Shown here: positions 30,485 to 56,755 of the stretch, piece by piece
Numbering within the stretch: position 1 is the stretch's first letter
Layout: every line of letters begins with the position of its first letter
Assembly (NCBI GenBank): GCA_963693365.1
Contig: CAVNZM010000004.1
Span: 4,154,001-4,218,000 of the forward strand
Direction of reading: 5' to 3'
Length of the DNA: 64,000 bases
From: Amoebidium appalachense
Lineage: Eukaryota > Ichthyosporea
Notes under the pieces: generated by a model
What the model was told of the DNA's origin: nothing
Seen by the model: the letters and a program-made list of their open reading frames with translations, nothing else
The model's database searches: none
Position numbers and translations under genes: made by a program

Positions 30485-30954
30485 CTTTTCTGCCAAAAGG
30501 ATAGCTAACGGTTTTTTTTCACACAGTATTTTTATGCCTCCCCCCTCCCCCCCCCCCTTTTCTTATTTCTCTTTTTCTTCTCTCTCTCCCCTCCCCTTCC
30601 TCCCCCCCCCCCCCCCCCCCCCCCCCCAACCTCCTCTCCCCCCGTGTTTTAACCCTGGGTTTACGGTTTTTTTTCACAGTATTTTTATGCCCCCCCCCCC
30701 CCCCCCCCCCCCCCTTTTCTTATTTCTCTTTTTCTTCTCTCTCTCCCCTCCCCTTCCTCCCCCCCCCCCCCCCCCCCCCCCAACCTCCTCTCCCCCCGTG
30801 TTTTAACCCTGGGTTTATGTGGGGTTGCAGGTTCAACTCCTCGATGTTCTATGCCAATGCTCGATACTTCCAGAAGCAGCTGGGTGCAGCCATCCAGGAG
30901 AGGGCAAGGGACGAGGGGTGCCCCCCAACAACAGTCATCCTGGACATGAGGTGT

Positions 30955-31019
<65 letters not shown>

Positions 31020-32468
31020 GTGTGCGTCTGTCTATGCGCGTGCGCATGCGTGTGTGCGTCTGTATTATTTGTACATCACCCGTTTCAACCCTGTTTCTCA
31101 TATGTGCACCGCCTATTAACCCCTCCCCCCTCCACCCCCAGCAACTGCACGATGCTTGATGTGCAGGCAGTGGCGCAGATGCGCAAAGTGGCCAAAGACC
31201 TCAAAAAGAAGCAGATAGAGCTGCTATTGGCTGGATGCACAGGTACACATAGGACCCCCCCCTCTTCTCTTTCCATTTTGAACTCCCCCTCTTTTGGAAG
31301 GGGGGAGGAGGTGGGGGCGGGAGGGGAGAGAGAGAGAGAAAGGAAGGGGGGGGGGGGGGGGGGGGGGGACAATAAATGAAGGAATGAATAGAACGAAAAT
31401 AAAGGAAGCAAAAAAGAGGGGTGGGAATGGGGTGGGTAGGCGGAGAGGAAAAGAAATAAATCACGAAGGGTTGAAAGGAAGAGTATCAATTGATTACACA
31501 TTCAACTTGTGTGGCATACATCAGCCGCAACGAATTTGGACACCAGAGGACAAGGGCGATACACCTAAAAGTCTGAAATTTCCATCTGACCCCCCTTTCC
31601 CGCCAGCCACGGTGCGTGATAAGCTAGCCAAGGGTGGGTTCCACCAGGAGATTCCCCTCAACCATCTTTTCCTGACGGTGCATGACGCCGTCATCTTCCA
31701 CAAAAGGGTATAGAGCCCCCCCTCCCTGCCCCGCGTTTTTTTTTTTTTTTTTGTTCTTGCTCATGCTGGATCTGGTTTCACTAGTAGAGGTGCATGCACT
31801 CGCACATGCATACAGGATTTTGTCTGGGACGTTTCTCTCTCCACACACGCACACACACACACACACACTCTCTTTCTGTCTCTCTCTGTTCCCCCCCCCC
31901 TCCCCCTCCCCCCCCACCCCACCCCCCCTTCCCTTCCCCTCTCGCTTTGTGTGCTTGCCTGTCTGTGTCTTTCGTGTGCGCGTGCACATGCATGTGTTTA
32001 GTTTTGCCAGTTACGTATAAGGATTGTAACGTGCATGTGCCTAGAATACCTCAAAGGCTTCAGGGCTGTGTGTGTGCGTGCATGCGTGTGCACACGTGTG
32101 TCTGTTGACGTGTGCGTGCCACGAGGAGAAGGAGAGGGAGGAAGGTGTGTGTCTGTGTGTGTGTGTGTGTGTGTGTGGACGCATGCATGCATGCCGTGAG
32201 GAAGAGGAGATGGAGGAGGAGGGGGGGGAGGGGGGGGGGGGGGGGGGGGCACTGAAATGTGTGATAGGAAGAGCAGTGTGCTCACATGATCTTAATCTAC
32301 GTGCAGGGGGGTAAGAGCGTAGGCAGCATGGGGCCTACGGAGATGGTGCCGGCAGACGGTTTGGGTGAAGACTTGGCTGATGCGTCAAAGTGCGTTTTGG
32401 AGGTCACCCCTGAGAGCTCTGCTAACCTGAATGCGGGCTCGGGCTCGGATTATGCTAAGAAAGTTTAG
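18916..32468 (+). CDS. SLC26/SulP family anion (sulfate) transporter with C-terminal STAS domain
   Basis: Twenty exons: 18916-19123, 19804-19985, 20599-20661, 21083-21194, 22488-22553, 23388-23536, 24117-24235, 25165-25316, 25986-26074, 26407-26501, 27089-27145, 27839-27938, 28622-28752, 29265-29339, 29733-29805, 30145-30215, 30831-30950, 31142-31242, 31607-31707, 32307-32468. All phases agree, giving 741 residues, a normal family length. The cytoplasmic N-terminus is Ser/Asn-rich (residues 1-69). The transporter domain starts at KEYLIPDIVGGLTMAVVIIPQ and carries the family signature GIAYAALAGVPTQYGLYS (from residue 152). Later blocks NQELLVLGYQNLIGGFF, DFFVWVWTFVCTVLLGV and GTDVYRDLRRIADLEKI match SLC26 proteins; the STAS domain is about 558-690. 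SLC26 members exchange sulfate, chloride, bicarbonate or oxalate, so the substrate is not settled. The exon 5 donor (GTATTC) is weak. The position next to sulfide-oxidation genes suggests sulfate export. Confidence 0.9.
20513..20547 (+). pseudogene. Decayed copy of SLC26 exon 3 5' end (decoy splice acceptor)
   Basis: An acceptor TTCTTTACAG (ending 20514) is followed by codons reading KEYLIRDIVV then TAA. The true exon 3 starts 84 bases later after TTCTTCTACAG and reads KEYLIPDIVGG. The copy includes the polypyrimidine tract and acceptor, so it arose as a local duplication. Use of this acceptor would insert a premature stop. Confidence 0.75.
21836..22457 (+). repeat. Six-copy tandem array of about 65-bp units separated by poly-T, in SLC26 intron 4
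   Basis: Units near 21836, 21931, 22020, 22150, 22273 and 22388 share TTTTCCTTGGGC, GAAACCCGAGGCAGCCACCC and CACGTGCACCATGCACCG. They are joined by T-runs of about 10 to 50 bases. The last unit ends about 30 bases before the exon 5 acceptor. Confidence 0.95.
22590..22845 (+). repeat. Three-copy tandem repeat of C-run plus AT-rich segment, SLC26 intron 5
   Basis: The unit CCCCCTTTAACTAAAATAAA, continuing through a GTAATAGGTAAACT segment, is present three times, each copy preceded by a C-run of variable length. The period is about 78-80 bases. Confidence 0.9.
28888..29150 (+). repeat. Nested direct repeats in SLC26 intron 13
   Basis: A block of about 78 bases starting at about 28993 (AAGGCATTCTGTTCATTTCT) is repeated immediately, ending at about 29150. 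ACGGGCAAGAAATAG also occurs twice, near 28888 and 28976. The rest of the intron is unique. Confidence 0.85.
29820..30030 (+). repeat. Degenerate minisatellite with ATTGG motifs, SLC26 intron 15
   Basis: Imperfect units of about 55 bases combine an ATGTATGCAGTGTGCAC-like piece with a GTCATCTGATTGG-like piece, each seen three to five times. A (CA)n follows (about 30026-30078), directly before exon 16. Confidence 0.6.
30415..30815 (+). repeat. Local duplications in SLC26 intron 16
   Basis: The segment ACGGTTTTTTTTCACA followed by CAGTATTTTTATGCC occurs three times (about 30427, 30507, 30663), separated by C-runs. A block from CTTATTTCTCTTTTTCTTCT to GTTTTAACCCTGGGTTTA occurs twice (about 30560-30660 and 30718-30815). 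The array stops at the exon 17 acceptor. Confidence 0.85.
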
Positions 32469-32846
32469 GCTGGAATCATTATTATGAGGTTTGGACTCAT
32501 AATGCACGCGAGGGTTGGGAGATTTCTGGGGATTTTTTTAGTTTTAGGATGGAATGGAAAGTTATAGATAGATTGGTGGAAGGTTGGTTGGTTGGTGGTG
32601 TGTACACATGTGGAGAACCGGTGGCAACTAGTTTGACGGAAATTTACGTATGAATAGTGTACAAATAGCGGACGGATTGAGGAGCCCATGGGAGTGGGAG
32701 GCAGAGCTTGTGATGATTGTATGTGCGAATGGTTATTGCGGATCGGGTGTCCTTTTTTAGTTTAGTGATTGTATGTGCGAATGGTTATTGCGGATCGGGT
32801 GTCCTTTTTTAGTTTAGTATCACACCATGTAAATATCTTGTGGACA

Positions 32847-32882
<36 letters not shown>

Positions 32883-34141
32883 TTCTTTTCGTTTCCTGCT
32901 CTTGGCTCCCTTATTTGCTAGTTTCCAATTAGCCGGGGCTTTGCTTAGTCTAGTGCTAAAAGAGTGTAAGTGCGGAAAAGAAGGATTTCAGTTTAATGCT
33001 TCTTTTCTGCTCATTAGTGTAGATTACCTAAACGACAGTTTGTGATGACGGACTTTAGAACCGCATGTAAATCTATCGCGAAAGGACTGGGTTTTTGCGG
33101 CCGTGTAGATACTATTGGGATAGTTTCACAAATTTGCTCACCAACTTGACTTTTGCACACCGGAAGAGGCTGAGATTCTCTGAGGCACGAGGGAACGTGG
33201 GAGAGTTACCATCTGTGGCCGGTAGCAATCATTAACACATGGCCCACAATAAAGACCTATAATTAGCAATCACTATCATGATCTGTGCAGCCCCTAGCTA
33301 ATATAGTAGTATGCCTCGTTCACGTTATGGCCACGTGGGTGATAACCACCGCTTATAATTATTCCCCCTCAAATTATGGAAAAGAAATAGTACTCACCAG
33401 TAGCAAAAATTCAGATCGGACGACATGTACACTGCACTGTGCACGCGTACGTATACGTAGGCACCCTCTGACTATGATATGCATCCTGATCATCGTAGGC
33501 CGAAGGCAATGGTCAGGGCCCTGACGCAGAGATGTGTCGGCTTGCAAGCGGTTGTGTTTTGCCAGTACGTACCCAACTGCAAACACTAGTACTCGGAGGC
33601 TGTGGCCATGGTGTCACTCCAGCAGAGTGTTTGTTTATTTATTGCGCGAACCAATAGGAGTGAGCCCAAGGAGATCTAGATGACGATAGCATTGCATGGC
33701 ACGGTGGATGGCATGATTGGCCTTGTAACACGCGTTGCTCACTGATAAAAGACTCATTTCCGTTCTTTGTAAATGCGAATGCTGATTTTTTATCCTTAAC
33801 GCTGAATGTGCACATTTTTCTTGGCCTGTTATCTCACTGGTAAAGATAATATTCGAGTGTAGGCCTAAATCAGAGTCGTCACTTGCAAGTTGCAAAGTTT
33901 ATCCAACCCCTGAGAGAACATTCCGAATTTCCAACCTAGACCAATAGTTAGATTTCTGAATGTTGATTGGCTCATGCTGATGATCCCGAAGCTATATAAA
34001 CTGGGTGAGTAATTCATTCAGAACTGATTCAAATCGCCTACTAGGCATATGTAAGCTGTGCGCAAAGAGTAACGCTGAATACTTTCAACTGCACAGAACC
34101 TACATTACTCGCTCACCGCACCCCCCCATCAATTCAATAAA
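32469..34141. other. Intergenic region after the SLC26 gene
   Basis: It is mostly unique sequence with no credible gene. A 53-bp tandem duplication (TGATTGTATGTGCGAATGGT and following) lies at about 32712-32818. A T-run of about 30 bases lies at about 32850-32879. The AATAAA near 33248 could be a distant polyadenylation signal for SLC26, though it is nearly 800 bases past the stop. Confidence 0.5.
33966..34000 (+). promoter_or_regulatory. CCAAT (reverse) and TATA box of the small membrane protein gene
   Basis: ATTGG at 33966-33970 is followed by TATATAAA at 33993-34000. A start of transcription about 25-30 bases downstream would give a 5' leader of about 115 bases before the ATG at 34142. 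The arrangement supports the short open frame as a real gene. Confidence 0.6.
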
Positions 34142-34570
34142 ATGCCCACGATGTCAGCAGCATCAAAGCACAGTCCCATCCTCCCCCCTCCACCACCGGA
34201 CTCGGCTCACATGCCCCCACCACCAATCGATTTTGCCAGCTGCCACATGCGCCCTCCACCTGGTACAAGGGCTGCGCCGGCCCTGGCTGAGTCATGTTTA
34301 CTCATGGGCCTGGTGGGGACCAACAGCGAACTTGGCCTAGGGCAGCCCCGTGTGATGGTGACTCGCATTATTGCCCATGTAGAGGCCCCGGCCATTGCTG
34401 CAGGTGGCAGCGGCATGGACAACTCAGTGACGGGGTTGGCTGGCGCGAGCATACTTGTAACGGTGTCATTTGTGGCCCTCATATGCATTGCTTTGGTGGC
34501 TGTGAAAGGGTCAACGAAGATTAGGAACTATATTAAAAATCTGTGGATATGTCCCTGCTGTGGTCAGTGA
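34142..34570 (+). CDS. Small single-pass membrane protein of unknown function, Pro-rich N-terminus
   Basis: A single-exon frame of 142 codons with ordinary composition in repeat-poor sequence, with a TATA box about 145 bases upstream of the ATG. Residues 1-45 are Pro/Ser-rich with PPPPP and PPPP runs. The middle (about 50-95) is unremarkable and Ala/Gly-rich. One hydrophobic helix covers about 98-122 (LAGASILVTVSFVALICIAL and following), followed by a basic stretch (VKGSTKIRNYIKN). The protein ends in ICPCCGQ, a CxCC tail that could bind metal or be acylated. I do not recognise a family. It could be a lineage-specific gene, and expression data would be needed to exclude a chance frame. Confidence 0.5.
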   Translation: MPTMSAASKHSPILPPPPPDSAHMPPPPIDFASCHMRPPPGTRAAPALAESCLLMGLVGTNSELGLGQPRVMVTRIIAHVEAPAIAAGGSGMDNSVTGLAGASILVTVSFVALICIALVAVKGSTKIRNYIKNLWICPCCGQ

Positions 34571-35717
<1,147 letters not shown>

Positions 35718-35831
35718 TTAAAACAGTTTGGATGTATAAAAAAGGCGGACGCCGGCGTAGAGGAGGAAGCCACTGGGCCCGAGCATGCAGGTGAAAAAGA
35801 GCACGGGGGCACGTACGATGGCCGGTATCCC

Positions 35832-35875
<44 letters not shown>

Positions 35876-36100
35876 TGAATGAGTGTGTATGTGTGTGTGT
35901 GTGGGGCGGGAGGGGGGAGGGGGGGGAGGAGGGGGGAGGGGGGAGGGGGGAGGGAGGGGGGGGGGGGGAGAGAGAGAGGGGGGGGGGGGGGGGGAGGGGG
36001 GGGGGGCTAGGACGAGATTGGGCTAGGTGTGTATGGGCATGGTGGGGTTGGGGTTGTTGCTGGATCCTCAGGTGGTCTCTTTTTTTTTTTTTTTCCTTTC

Positions 36101-36142
<42 letters not shown>

Positions 36143-36796
36143 TTTTTGGGGGGGGGGGGGGGGGGGGGGGGGGATAAGTTGAGTGAGGGATGCAAAAGAC
36201 GGTGCCCCCTCCCCCACCCCCTCCCGAAGTTCCCTCCCCCCTCCCCCCCCCCCCTCCCATCCCCTTCCCCACTTCCCCCCATCTTTTTTTTTCTTTTTTT
36301 TGGAGGGGGGAAGGGGGTGTCAAGAGAGGATGAGGGGTATGGTAAGAGGGGGGAAGGGGGGGGGGAGGGGGGGGGGGGGGGAAGGGGGGGGCATTAAAGC
36401 TACCAACAACTGAAAGGAACAAGCACCAAGCTTTGCCAGACCTTAAAGTAGTAAGAACCCAAACAATATAAAAAATTAAAGATACCCACCTGCATTGCGT
36501 CCTTAACAATAAACTCCCCGACCACCAGATCAAAGGCAAGGTAATGGATCCACGCCGCCAGGTGTGTCTTCTCACCTCCGAGGGCCAATAGCCTCCGGAT
36601 TCCTTTAAAGGACATCATATCCTTAAAGGCGATCTTGGCACCATCATTGCTCGCTGTGAGTGAGCGTGTTAGTGAGAGAGCGAAAACAGTGCGCGCGTGT
36701 TTGTGTGTGTGGGTGGGTGAGGAGGGGGGGAGAGGGGGGAGGGTTGTGTGTGTGTGTGTGTGTGTAAGTGTGAGTGTGTGTGTGTGTGTGCGCGCG

Positions 36797-36880
<84 letters not shown>

Positions 36881-36972
36881 ATGCATGTATGTGTGTGTGT
36901 GTGTGTGCACGCGTGTATGTATGTGTATGTATGCGTGTGCACGCGTTTATGTATGTGTATGTATGCGTGTGC

Positions 36973-37025
<53 letters not shown>

Positions 37026-38566
37026 TTGGTGAGCTTGTGGCAGTCCTTTTTGGGCATCGTGCAAGACACAGTTTTTTGCCTTTTTGAAGATGTTGGTAAA
37101 AAGCCACGTGTGTGGTTGGTTTGGTAGGTTGTGTGTGCGCGCGCCGGTGCACGTGTGTTATTTCGTATTTGTGTGTGTGTGGGCGTGCGTTTGTACACGT
37201 GTGCATGCACAGGTGTGTTTCTTTCTTTCTTTTTTGTGCGTGTCTACAGTGGGAGAGGGTGGAAGGGGTGAGGGGTGGGCGGGGAGAAGGGTAGAGAGGG
37301 GCGGAGGGGACAAAGGGTATACAAAGCGGACACGCGAGTGCATTTTCTTTGTGGTCTGGGATCGGCAGCACGGTTATTGGGGGGAGGGGGGAAGAGAAGG
37401 GGGGGAGGAGATGGGGTGAGGAGAACGTGGCAAGCAAGAAGCATGAAGCATGCAACCATCACTAAAGCAAGGCAAATGGCGCTCATCGGGCCAGTTTTTT
37501 TTCGGAAATGACATCAAATGAGAACAGAAGGGATCTCGGACTTGGGGAGTTGGAAGGAGGGCTGATGGTGGTTGCCTTGAGGGGCGGCACTTACTCATAG
37601 CGTTGCCAAGGCAGTAGACGTCTGTGAAGGGACGGTGATTTCCAATTGTGCGTTAGCCAGTGAAAAGAAAGGGTGTACATGTTGTTAGTTGGGGTGGGCT
37701 AGAAGGGAAGGATGGGTGGTGGTGGTGGTGGTGGTTGGAAGCAGGTGGAGGAGGGGAGGAAGGGGGGTTCGTACAAGGTTTATGGGTTAGTACATCTTTT
37801 CTGAAAACCTATGGAGGAAGCGCTGAAAGCATGGGGTTGAGCAGAGCAGCTTTAAGATCTTCATATGGCCGAAGAAAAAACCGAATTAGGGAATGCAGGG
37901 GAAGGAGAAAAGGGGGGGAAACGAGTAGGGTAGGAGTGATACGGATTGGAATACTGATTCAGTAGTTGGGTCGCGGAGCCCGGGGAGGGGGGGGGGGGGG
38001 GAGGGGGGGGGAGAGGGGGGGGGGGGGGACAGGGAGGAGGAGGAGGAGAAGGAGGAAGAGGTGAAGGAGAGGAGGAAGTGGTCGTGTTGATAGTTGGGGG
38101 TGGGGTGGGGGGGGGGGGGGGGGGGGGGGGGGACAGGGAGGAGGAGGAGGAGAAGGAGGAAGAGGTGAAGGAGAGGAGGAAGTGGTCGTGTTGATAGTTG
38201 GGGGTGGGGTGGGGGGGGGGGGGGGGGGGGAGGGTTAACAGGCTCGAAGCATTATTCTTGAATACGCTGTAACAGTTTGAAGAGAATGGGAATGGCAACA
38301 GTTTCGCAGCGATGAAAGCACTTGCAAGTAAGCAAGTGCGAAGCGAGGAAAAAAGACAGATTTGCCCCTGTTACAAGGAACACACAAGGCACGACAGAAA
38401 AAAGACACCTACAGGCGGCAGAGTTGTAGAGCTGTGCTGCCCGAACAATGGGCATGGTGTAGCCCCAGGTGGGGGCAGCAGCAAGCAGGCCCCAAGCAGG
38501 CAGAATGGCGTAGTTGCTGACGGCAAAGATGAGGTCGTTGGACTTGGTTGTTGGTGGAGACGCCAT
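35718..38566 (-). CDS. ABA4-like (DUF4281) integral membrane protein
   Basis: Four exons, 38566-38413, 37621-37595 (27 bases), 36653-36490 and 35834-35718, splice in consistent phase to 153 residues. The first hydrophobic helix is in FAVSNYAILPAWGLLAAAP. The family hallmark is the central segment with LAAWIHYLAFDLVVGEFI, which matches the conserved GWIHYLxFDLFVGRWI block of DUF4281 proteins. The C-terminus (GIPAIVRAPVLFFTCMLGPS, then GFLLYAGVRLFY) matches the family's last two helices. The best-known member is plant ABA4, needed for neoxanthin formation; other members are bacterial and algal. The role here is unknown, and pigment synthesis should not be assumed. The 27-base exon 2 is the least certain part. 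Introns are full of poly-G/(TG)n; intron 1 contains a duplicated GGA-rich block (38029-38220). The gene is head to head with POMT2. Confidence 0.8.
36797..37024. repeat. (TG)n microsatellites in an ABA4-like gene intron
   Basis: Two long (TG)n tracts (about 36799-36879 and 36973-37024) are separated by TG/TA/CG-rich degenerate sequence. On the coding strand these are (CA)n located upstream of the exon 3 acceptor. Confidence 0.9.
38029..38220. repeat. Direct duplication of a GGA-rich block and G-run, ABA4-like gene intron 1
   Basis: The block ACAGGGAGGAGGAGGAGGAG through GTCGTGTTGATAGTTGGGGG occurs twice in tandem (about 103-bp period), each copy followed by a G-run. Confidence 0.9.
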
Positions 38567-39410
38567 GATGAGGTGTGTGTGGGGGGCAAAGGCCGGGGAG
38601 TTTGAGGGAGGAAAGAGGGTTCTATCAATCTGACTTTTTAAGAACCGACAGGTTCGGAGTTGCTCTTACCACTCCACGCCGGCCGGCCGCGCGCGTTCTT
38701 CCTGCTAGTCTTTCTAGAAACCGGAACAACGTGTTCTAGCTTGCTTTTTCGTGAGCCTCAACAGCTGCCATAAATGGGTAGGAATAGAGTCCTTTGATTG
38801 GATTGTTTTTTATATAGTGGAGCGAAGCACAGGAACGCAACCCCTCGCCGGGCCGGGCGGGGAGCTGGCACCGGGACCCGTCATTGTAGCGTTTGTGAAA
38901 CGCGCAAGTTCAACGCGCAAGAAAATTTATCGTTGGGACTTAAGCACCTGAAAAAAACATGTACATACACGTACATAGTAGAAATTGTGTATACTGTTAT
39001 TTCCTTCCAATCCCTTGAACCAATCAAAAAGGTCTACTCTCTACGGTCTTTTGGTCCTCTTTAGCAACCATCCAAAAAGCAAATAGGAAGAATCCGATAA
39101 AGCAAAAGTAAGAATTAAGAATTTTAACATCGTTTTAATTGTTTTTAATGATCTAATATCAATATCTGTAATTGGCGATGACCAACCTTGGCATATCCTC
39201 ACCGTGACTCCGAGAAACCACACCAGCCGCCTCCGAGTTCAGCGACATGGCAGATGACTGTGAACACGGGACTCTGAGAGAAATCCCTTGTTCATGAAAC
39301 AGGTTACATTAGATCTATCGTATGCAGGTTTATAGTGGATTTAGTTATATTTCTGTGGTGTAGAAAAGGGTAAGCATTCGTTTAGCCGGCTGAAAAGCCG
39401 CATCACCATC
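38567..39410. promoter_or_regulatory. Divergent spacer between the ABA4-like and POMT2 genes
   Basis: 843 bases of unique sequence separate the two start codons. ATTGG at 38797-38801 (231 bases before the ABA4-like start) and CCAAT at 39020-39024 (about 390 bases before the POMT2 start) are the only recognisable elements. No TATA box is clear. A bidirectional promoter is likely but unproven. Confidence 0.4.
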
Positions 39411-46523
<7,113 letters not shown>

Positions 46524-46544
46524 AGGGGTTGTGGGATATATAGA

Positions 46545-46635
46545 ATATGGGGACGGGATATGCAAAACATAGGGACGGGATATACAAAACACAGGGATGG
46601 GATATACGAAACACAGGGATGGGATATTAAAGACA
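46545..46635 (+). repeat. Short tandem repeat, about 22-bp unit, in the POMT2 3' region
   Basis: About four units of GGGACGGGATATACAAAACA type start just past the POMT2 stop, so they probably lie in its 3' untranslated region. Confidence 0.85.
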
Positions 46636-46780
46636 CACTTTTACAGAGAAAAGCATGCGCAATGCTAAGAACCACCGTTTTTTGTGTAGTATGTAATGCC
46701 GGGCACATGCACACACACACACACACACATTATATATTCATATGCACACACAAACACCCACAAATACATACACCTGAGAG

Positions 46781-46786
46781 AATAAA
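46781..46786 (+). terminator. AATAAA polyadenylation signal of POMT2
   Basis: A perfect AATAAA lies 258 bases after the POMT2 stop codon. It is the first such hexamer downstream. Assignment is by motif only. Confidence 0.5.
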
Positions 46787-46892
46787 TAGTCCATAAGCAC
46801 ATTGATTCATGTACGTATGTGCATTATCACATAACGGGGGGATGTTAGAATGAAACCGACTAGACTAGTAGGACTGGTGTGCTTGGTGTTTG

Positions 46893-46938
<46 letters not shown>

Positions 46939-47188
46939 GCACACACTTCAGGTGTGAAGGGTGGTGAAAGCAGCTGTTATCTCGTGTTCAGGCTAGTATA
47001 AAATCTGTTCAGTTGATTGATAAGGGAAATTTTGGTCTTCTGACAACCACTATACTTGTACATACACCCGATTTACATGTCAGTATATTTATGTGCACGG
47101 TTTCTGACGGCTGAATTGCAGTTTGTATATACTGTACACCACCTTTGCTACGAATTATAATGGCAAAAACATGACTATCGAGCGAATA

Positions 47189-47226
<38 letters not shown>

Positions 47227-47589
47227 ACCACCACCACCACCACCACCACCAAAACACCGCTCGATCACACTTTCTTTCGTGTATACGTTTGTTTATAGTA
47301 GTTTGTATCGAGATTTTGTTTACTCAATCCACCTCCCCCTTCCCTCGATTCTGGAAGAGATCTCGGGGAGATTAGCTTTGTCAAACAAGAAGACTCTCTA
47401 GCGAAAGAGAGAGAGGGGGTGGGGGTTGGGGGGAAGAGAGAGAAAGAGAGAGAGAGAGAGGGAAAGGGAGGGAGAGAGAGAGAGAGGAGTGTGTGTGTGC
47501 GTGCGCGTGCGTGTGTGTGTGTGCCGTGTGTGTGAGGCAGAAACGTAATCCACGTAGTACTTTTACGTACAAGCGGAGTAACCGGCATA
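46787..47589. other. Convergent intergenic region between POMT2 and the aspartoacylase-family gene
   Basis: No gene is seen. It holds (CA)n at about 46895-46937, a C-run followed by (CCA)n at about 47191-47251, and (GA)n/(TG)n at about 47405-47522. Confidence 0.75.
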
Positions 47590-48368
47590 CATGCATACCT
47601 ATCCCACATATGCCCCTGCTATTACATGCATACCTATCCCACACCTGCTACTACATGCATACCTATCCCACACATGCCCCTACGATTACATGCATACCTA
47701 TCCCACATATGCCCCTACTATTACATGAAAAACTATCCCACACCTGCTACTACATGCATACCTATCCCACATACGCCCCTACTATTACATGAATACCTAT
47801 CCCACACCTGCTACTACATGCATATCTATCCCACATACGCCCCTACTATTACATAAATACCTATCCCACACCTGCTACTACATGCATACCTATCCCACAT
47901 ATGCCCCACAATTACATGCATACCTATCCCACATATGCCCCTACTATTACATGAATACCTATCCCACACCTGCTACTACACGCATACCTATCCCACATAT
48001 GCCCCTACAATTAAATGCATACCTATCCCACAAATGCCCCTACTATTACATGAAAACCTATCCCACACCTGCTACTACATGCATACCTATCCCACATATG
48101 CCCCTACAATTACATGTATACCTATCCCACATGTGCCCCTACTATTACATGAAAACCTATCCCACACCTGCTACTACATGCATACCTGTCCCACATATGC
48201 CCCTACAATTACATGCATACCTATCCCACATATGCCCCTACTATTACATGAAAACCTATCCCACACCTGCTACTACATGCATACCTATCCCACATATGCC
48301 CCTACTATTACGTGAATACCTATCCCACACCTGCTACTACATGCATGCCTATCCCACATATGCCCCTA

Positions 48369-48375
<7 letters not shown>
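47590..48375. repeat. Higher-order minisatellite, about 32-35-bp units in 64- and 99-bp periods
   Basis: The array is built from three related units: ATGCATACCTATCCCACATATGCCCC-type (two spacer forms) and ATGAAAACCTATCCCACACCTGC-type. They alternate in pairs (about 64-67 bases) or triplets (about 99 bases), over some 780 bases. One plus-strand frame stays open for 212 codons because the 99-base period is a multiple of three; I treat this as an artefact. The array reaches the stop codon of the minus-strand gene at 48369. Confidence 0.9.
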
Positions 48376-55436
<7,061 letters not shown>

Positions 55437-56716
55437 TTTTCTGCAAATGGGAATGCATCAATAGATGGTAAATGGCTCATAGCAAGATTAGGCTGTGATT
55501 TGGGATGAGCTGCTTATGAGCTTTGCTATTTGCAGGTCTGCTACCTGCTGGCTCTGTGACCAACAAGGAAGAAGGGAAAAGGCGGGTCTGTGTACAGGGT
55601 GTGTGTGTGTGTGTGTGTGCGGCGGGGGGCAGGGGGGGGGGGGGGGGAGGGGGGGGCAAAGGGGGAGGAGGGGGGGGTCAGAGAGGGGAAAGGAGGTTAC
55701 CCTGCGGGGGGGGGGGGGGGGGGGGGGGGGGGGAGGGGGGAGAGGCCTTACAACGAACTCTAAGCTAGGTAGCACGCTACGTAAGGTTTTACAGTGGCGC
55801 AAACGCAGAGGGCGTCTGTAGTGTACGTAGGCCACTGGCAGGACTGCGCCAAAGATGTGAGACTTCATTTATTTTTGGACAGTTATTAAGGTGAAACCTG
55901 AGGACTGTATAACAGGATCAAGAATTCAATGAACTCTTGAGAGTGATCTCGTGTAAAGAATGGTGATCAGGATGATTATGATGGATCGCGTGCAGGGGAG
56001 AGGATGAGAGCAGTAGCGGGGAGGGGAAAGGCAGGGGGCAACGGAAAGGGTGGGGAGGCGGGTGGGAGGGAGGAAGGGGGGGGGGGGGGGGGGGGGGGGG
56101 GGAGGGGGGTACCTTGGAATCTGGAATAAGTTAACACAGCTCCAGAGGGCCTGCGGCCGGGCTGAGCCTAACACAAAACGGCCCAGAACGGGTGTTATTA
56201 GTGTGTGCATAGAGGCCTAGGGAGCTATGTGCTGTGGATAACGCACAAAAAAAAAACAACCAGTGATGAAAATTTCGAGCAGTGAGAATAGATGGGATGG
56301 ACGGATCTAAAAGCTTTTGCTACCTGGGGTGAGGCGAACTGGCAAACAAGAAGAGATCTATCAAGCTCCTGCAACCTCAGAGTGATTCAGTACGTTTTCA
56401 TGCACCCTTCTTATTATCCATCGGTATTGGGAACGATGCATAAAAGGCTTATAAGCTACAAACGTTGTACCATTTGAACAAAAAAAAAGTGCACTCTGAG
56501 GCTCTCGCGTTTCTTTGACAGCCTCTGTCAGTCTGTCCGGCCGGGGAAGGAGGGAAGGGGAGCTCTGGCCATTCCAACCATGTCCTCTCGAAATTTTCGA
56601 AGGCCGCAAATAGCCAATAAAGCACGGCTCACTGTGCGCATTATTTGATTGGATTAAAGTGCATCACTTGCGCAAGCTCACCAAAGTGGTTAGCTACATC
56701 CACATTGTTCTTCAGG
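55437..56716. other. Intergenic region between the aspartoacylase-family gene and the snoRNA host gene
   Basis: No coding sequence is recognised. G-runs occupy about 55628-55735 and 56078-56105. CCAAT (56613-56617) and ATTGG (56648-56652) lie 65-105 bases upstream of the host gene TATA box and probably belong to its promoter. Confidence 0.6.
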
Positions 56717-56755
56717 TATATAAACGCTGCCCGCCTTTTTCCCCCTCCCTCCCTC
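56717..56755 (+). promoter_or_regulatory. TATA box and pyrimidine-rich (5'TOP-like) start of the snoRNA host gene
   Basis: TATATAAA at 56717-56724 is followed about 20-30 bases later by the pyrimidine tract CTTTTTCCCCCTCCCTCCCT (56735-56754), where transcription should start. A terminal oligopyrimidine start is characteristic of vertebrate snoRNA host genes and translation-machinery genes. That this organism uses the same signal is inference. Confidence 0.6.

Noticed and set aside
37244-37486. Hydrophobic minus-strand frame (MSAICLALVMVACFMLLACHVLL) considered as an ABA4-like exon
   Set aside because: No suitable acceptor in phase was found, and exons 2 and 3 join in phase without it. It could be an alternative exon, but nothing supports that here.
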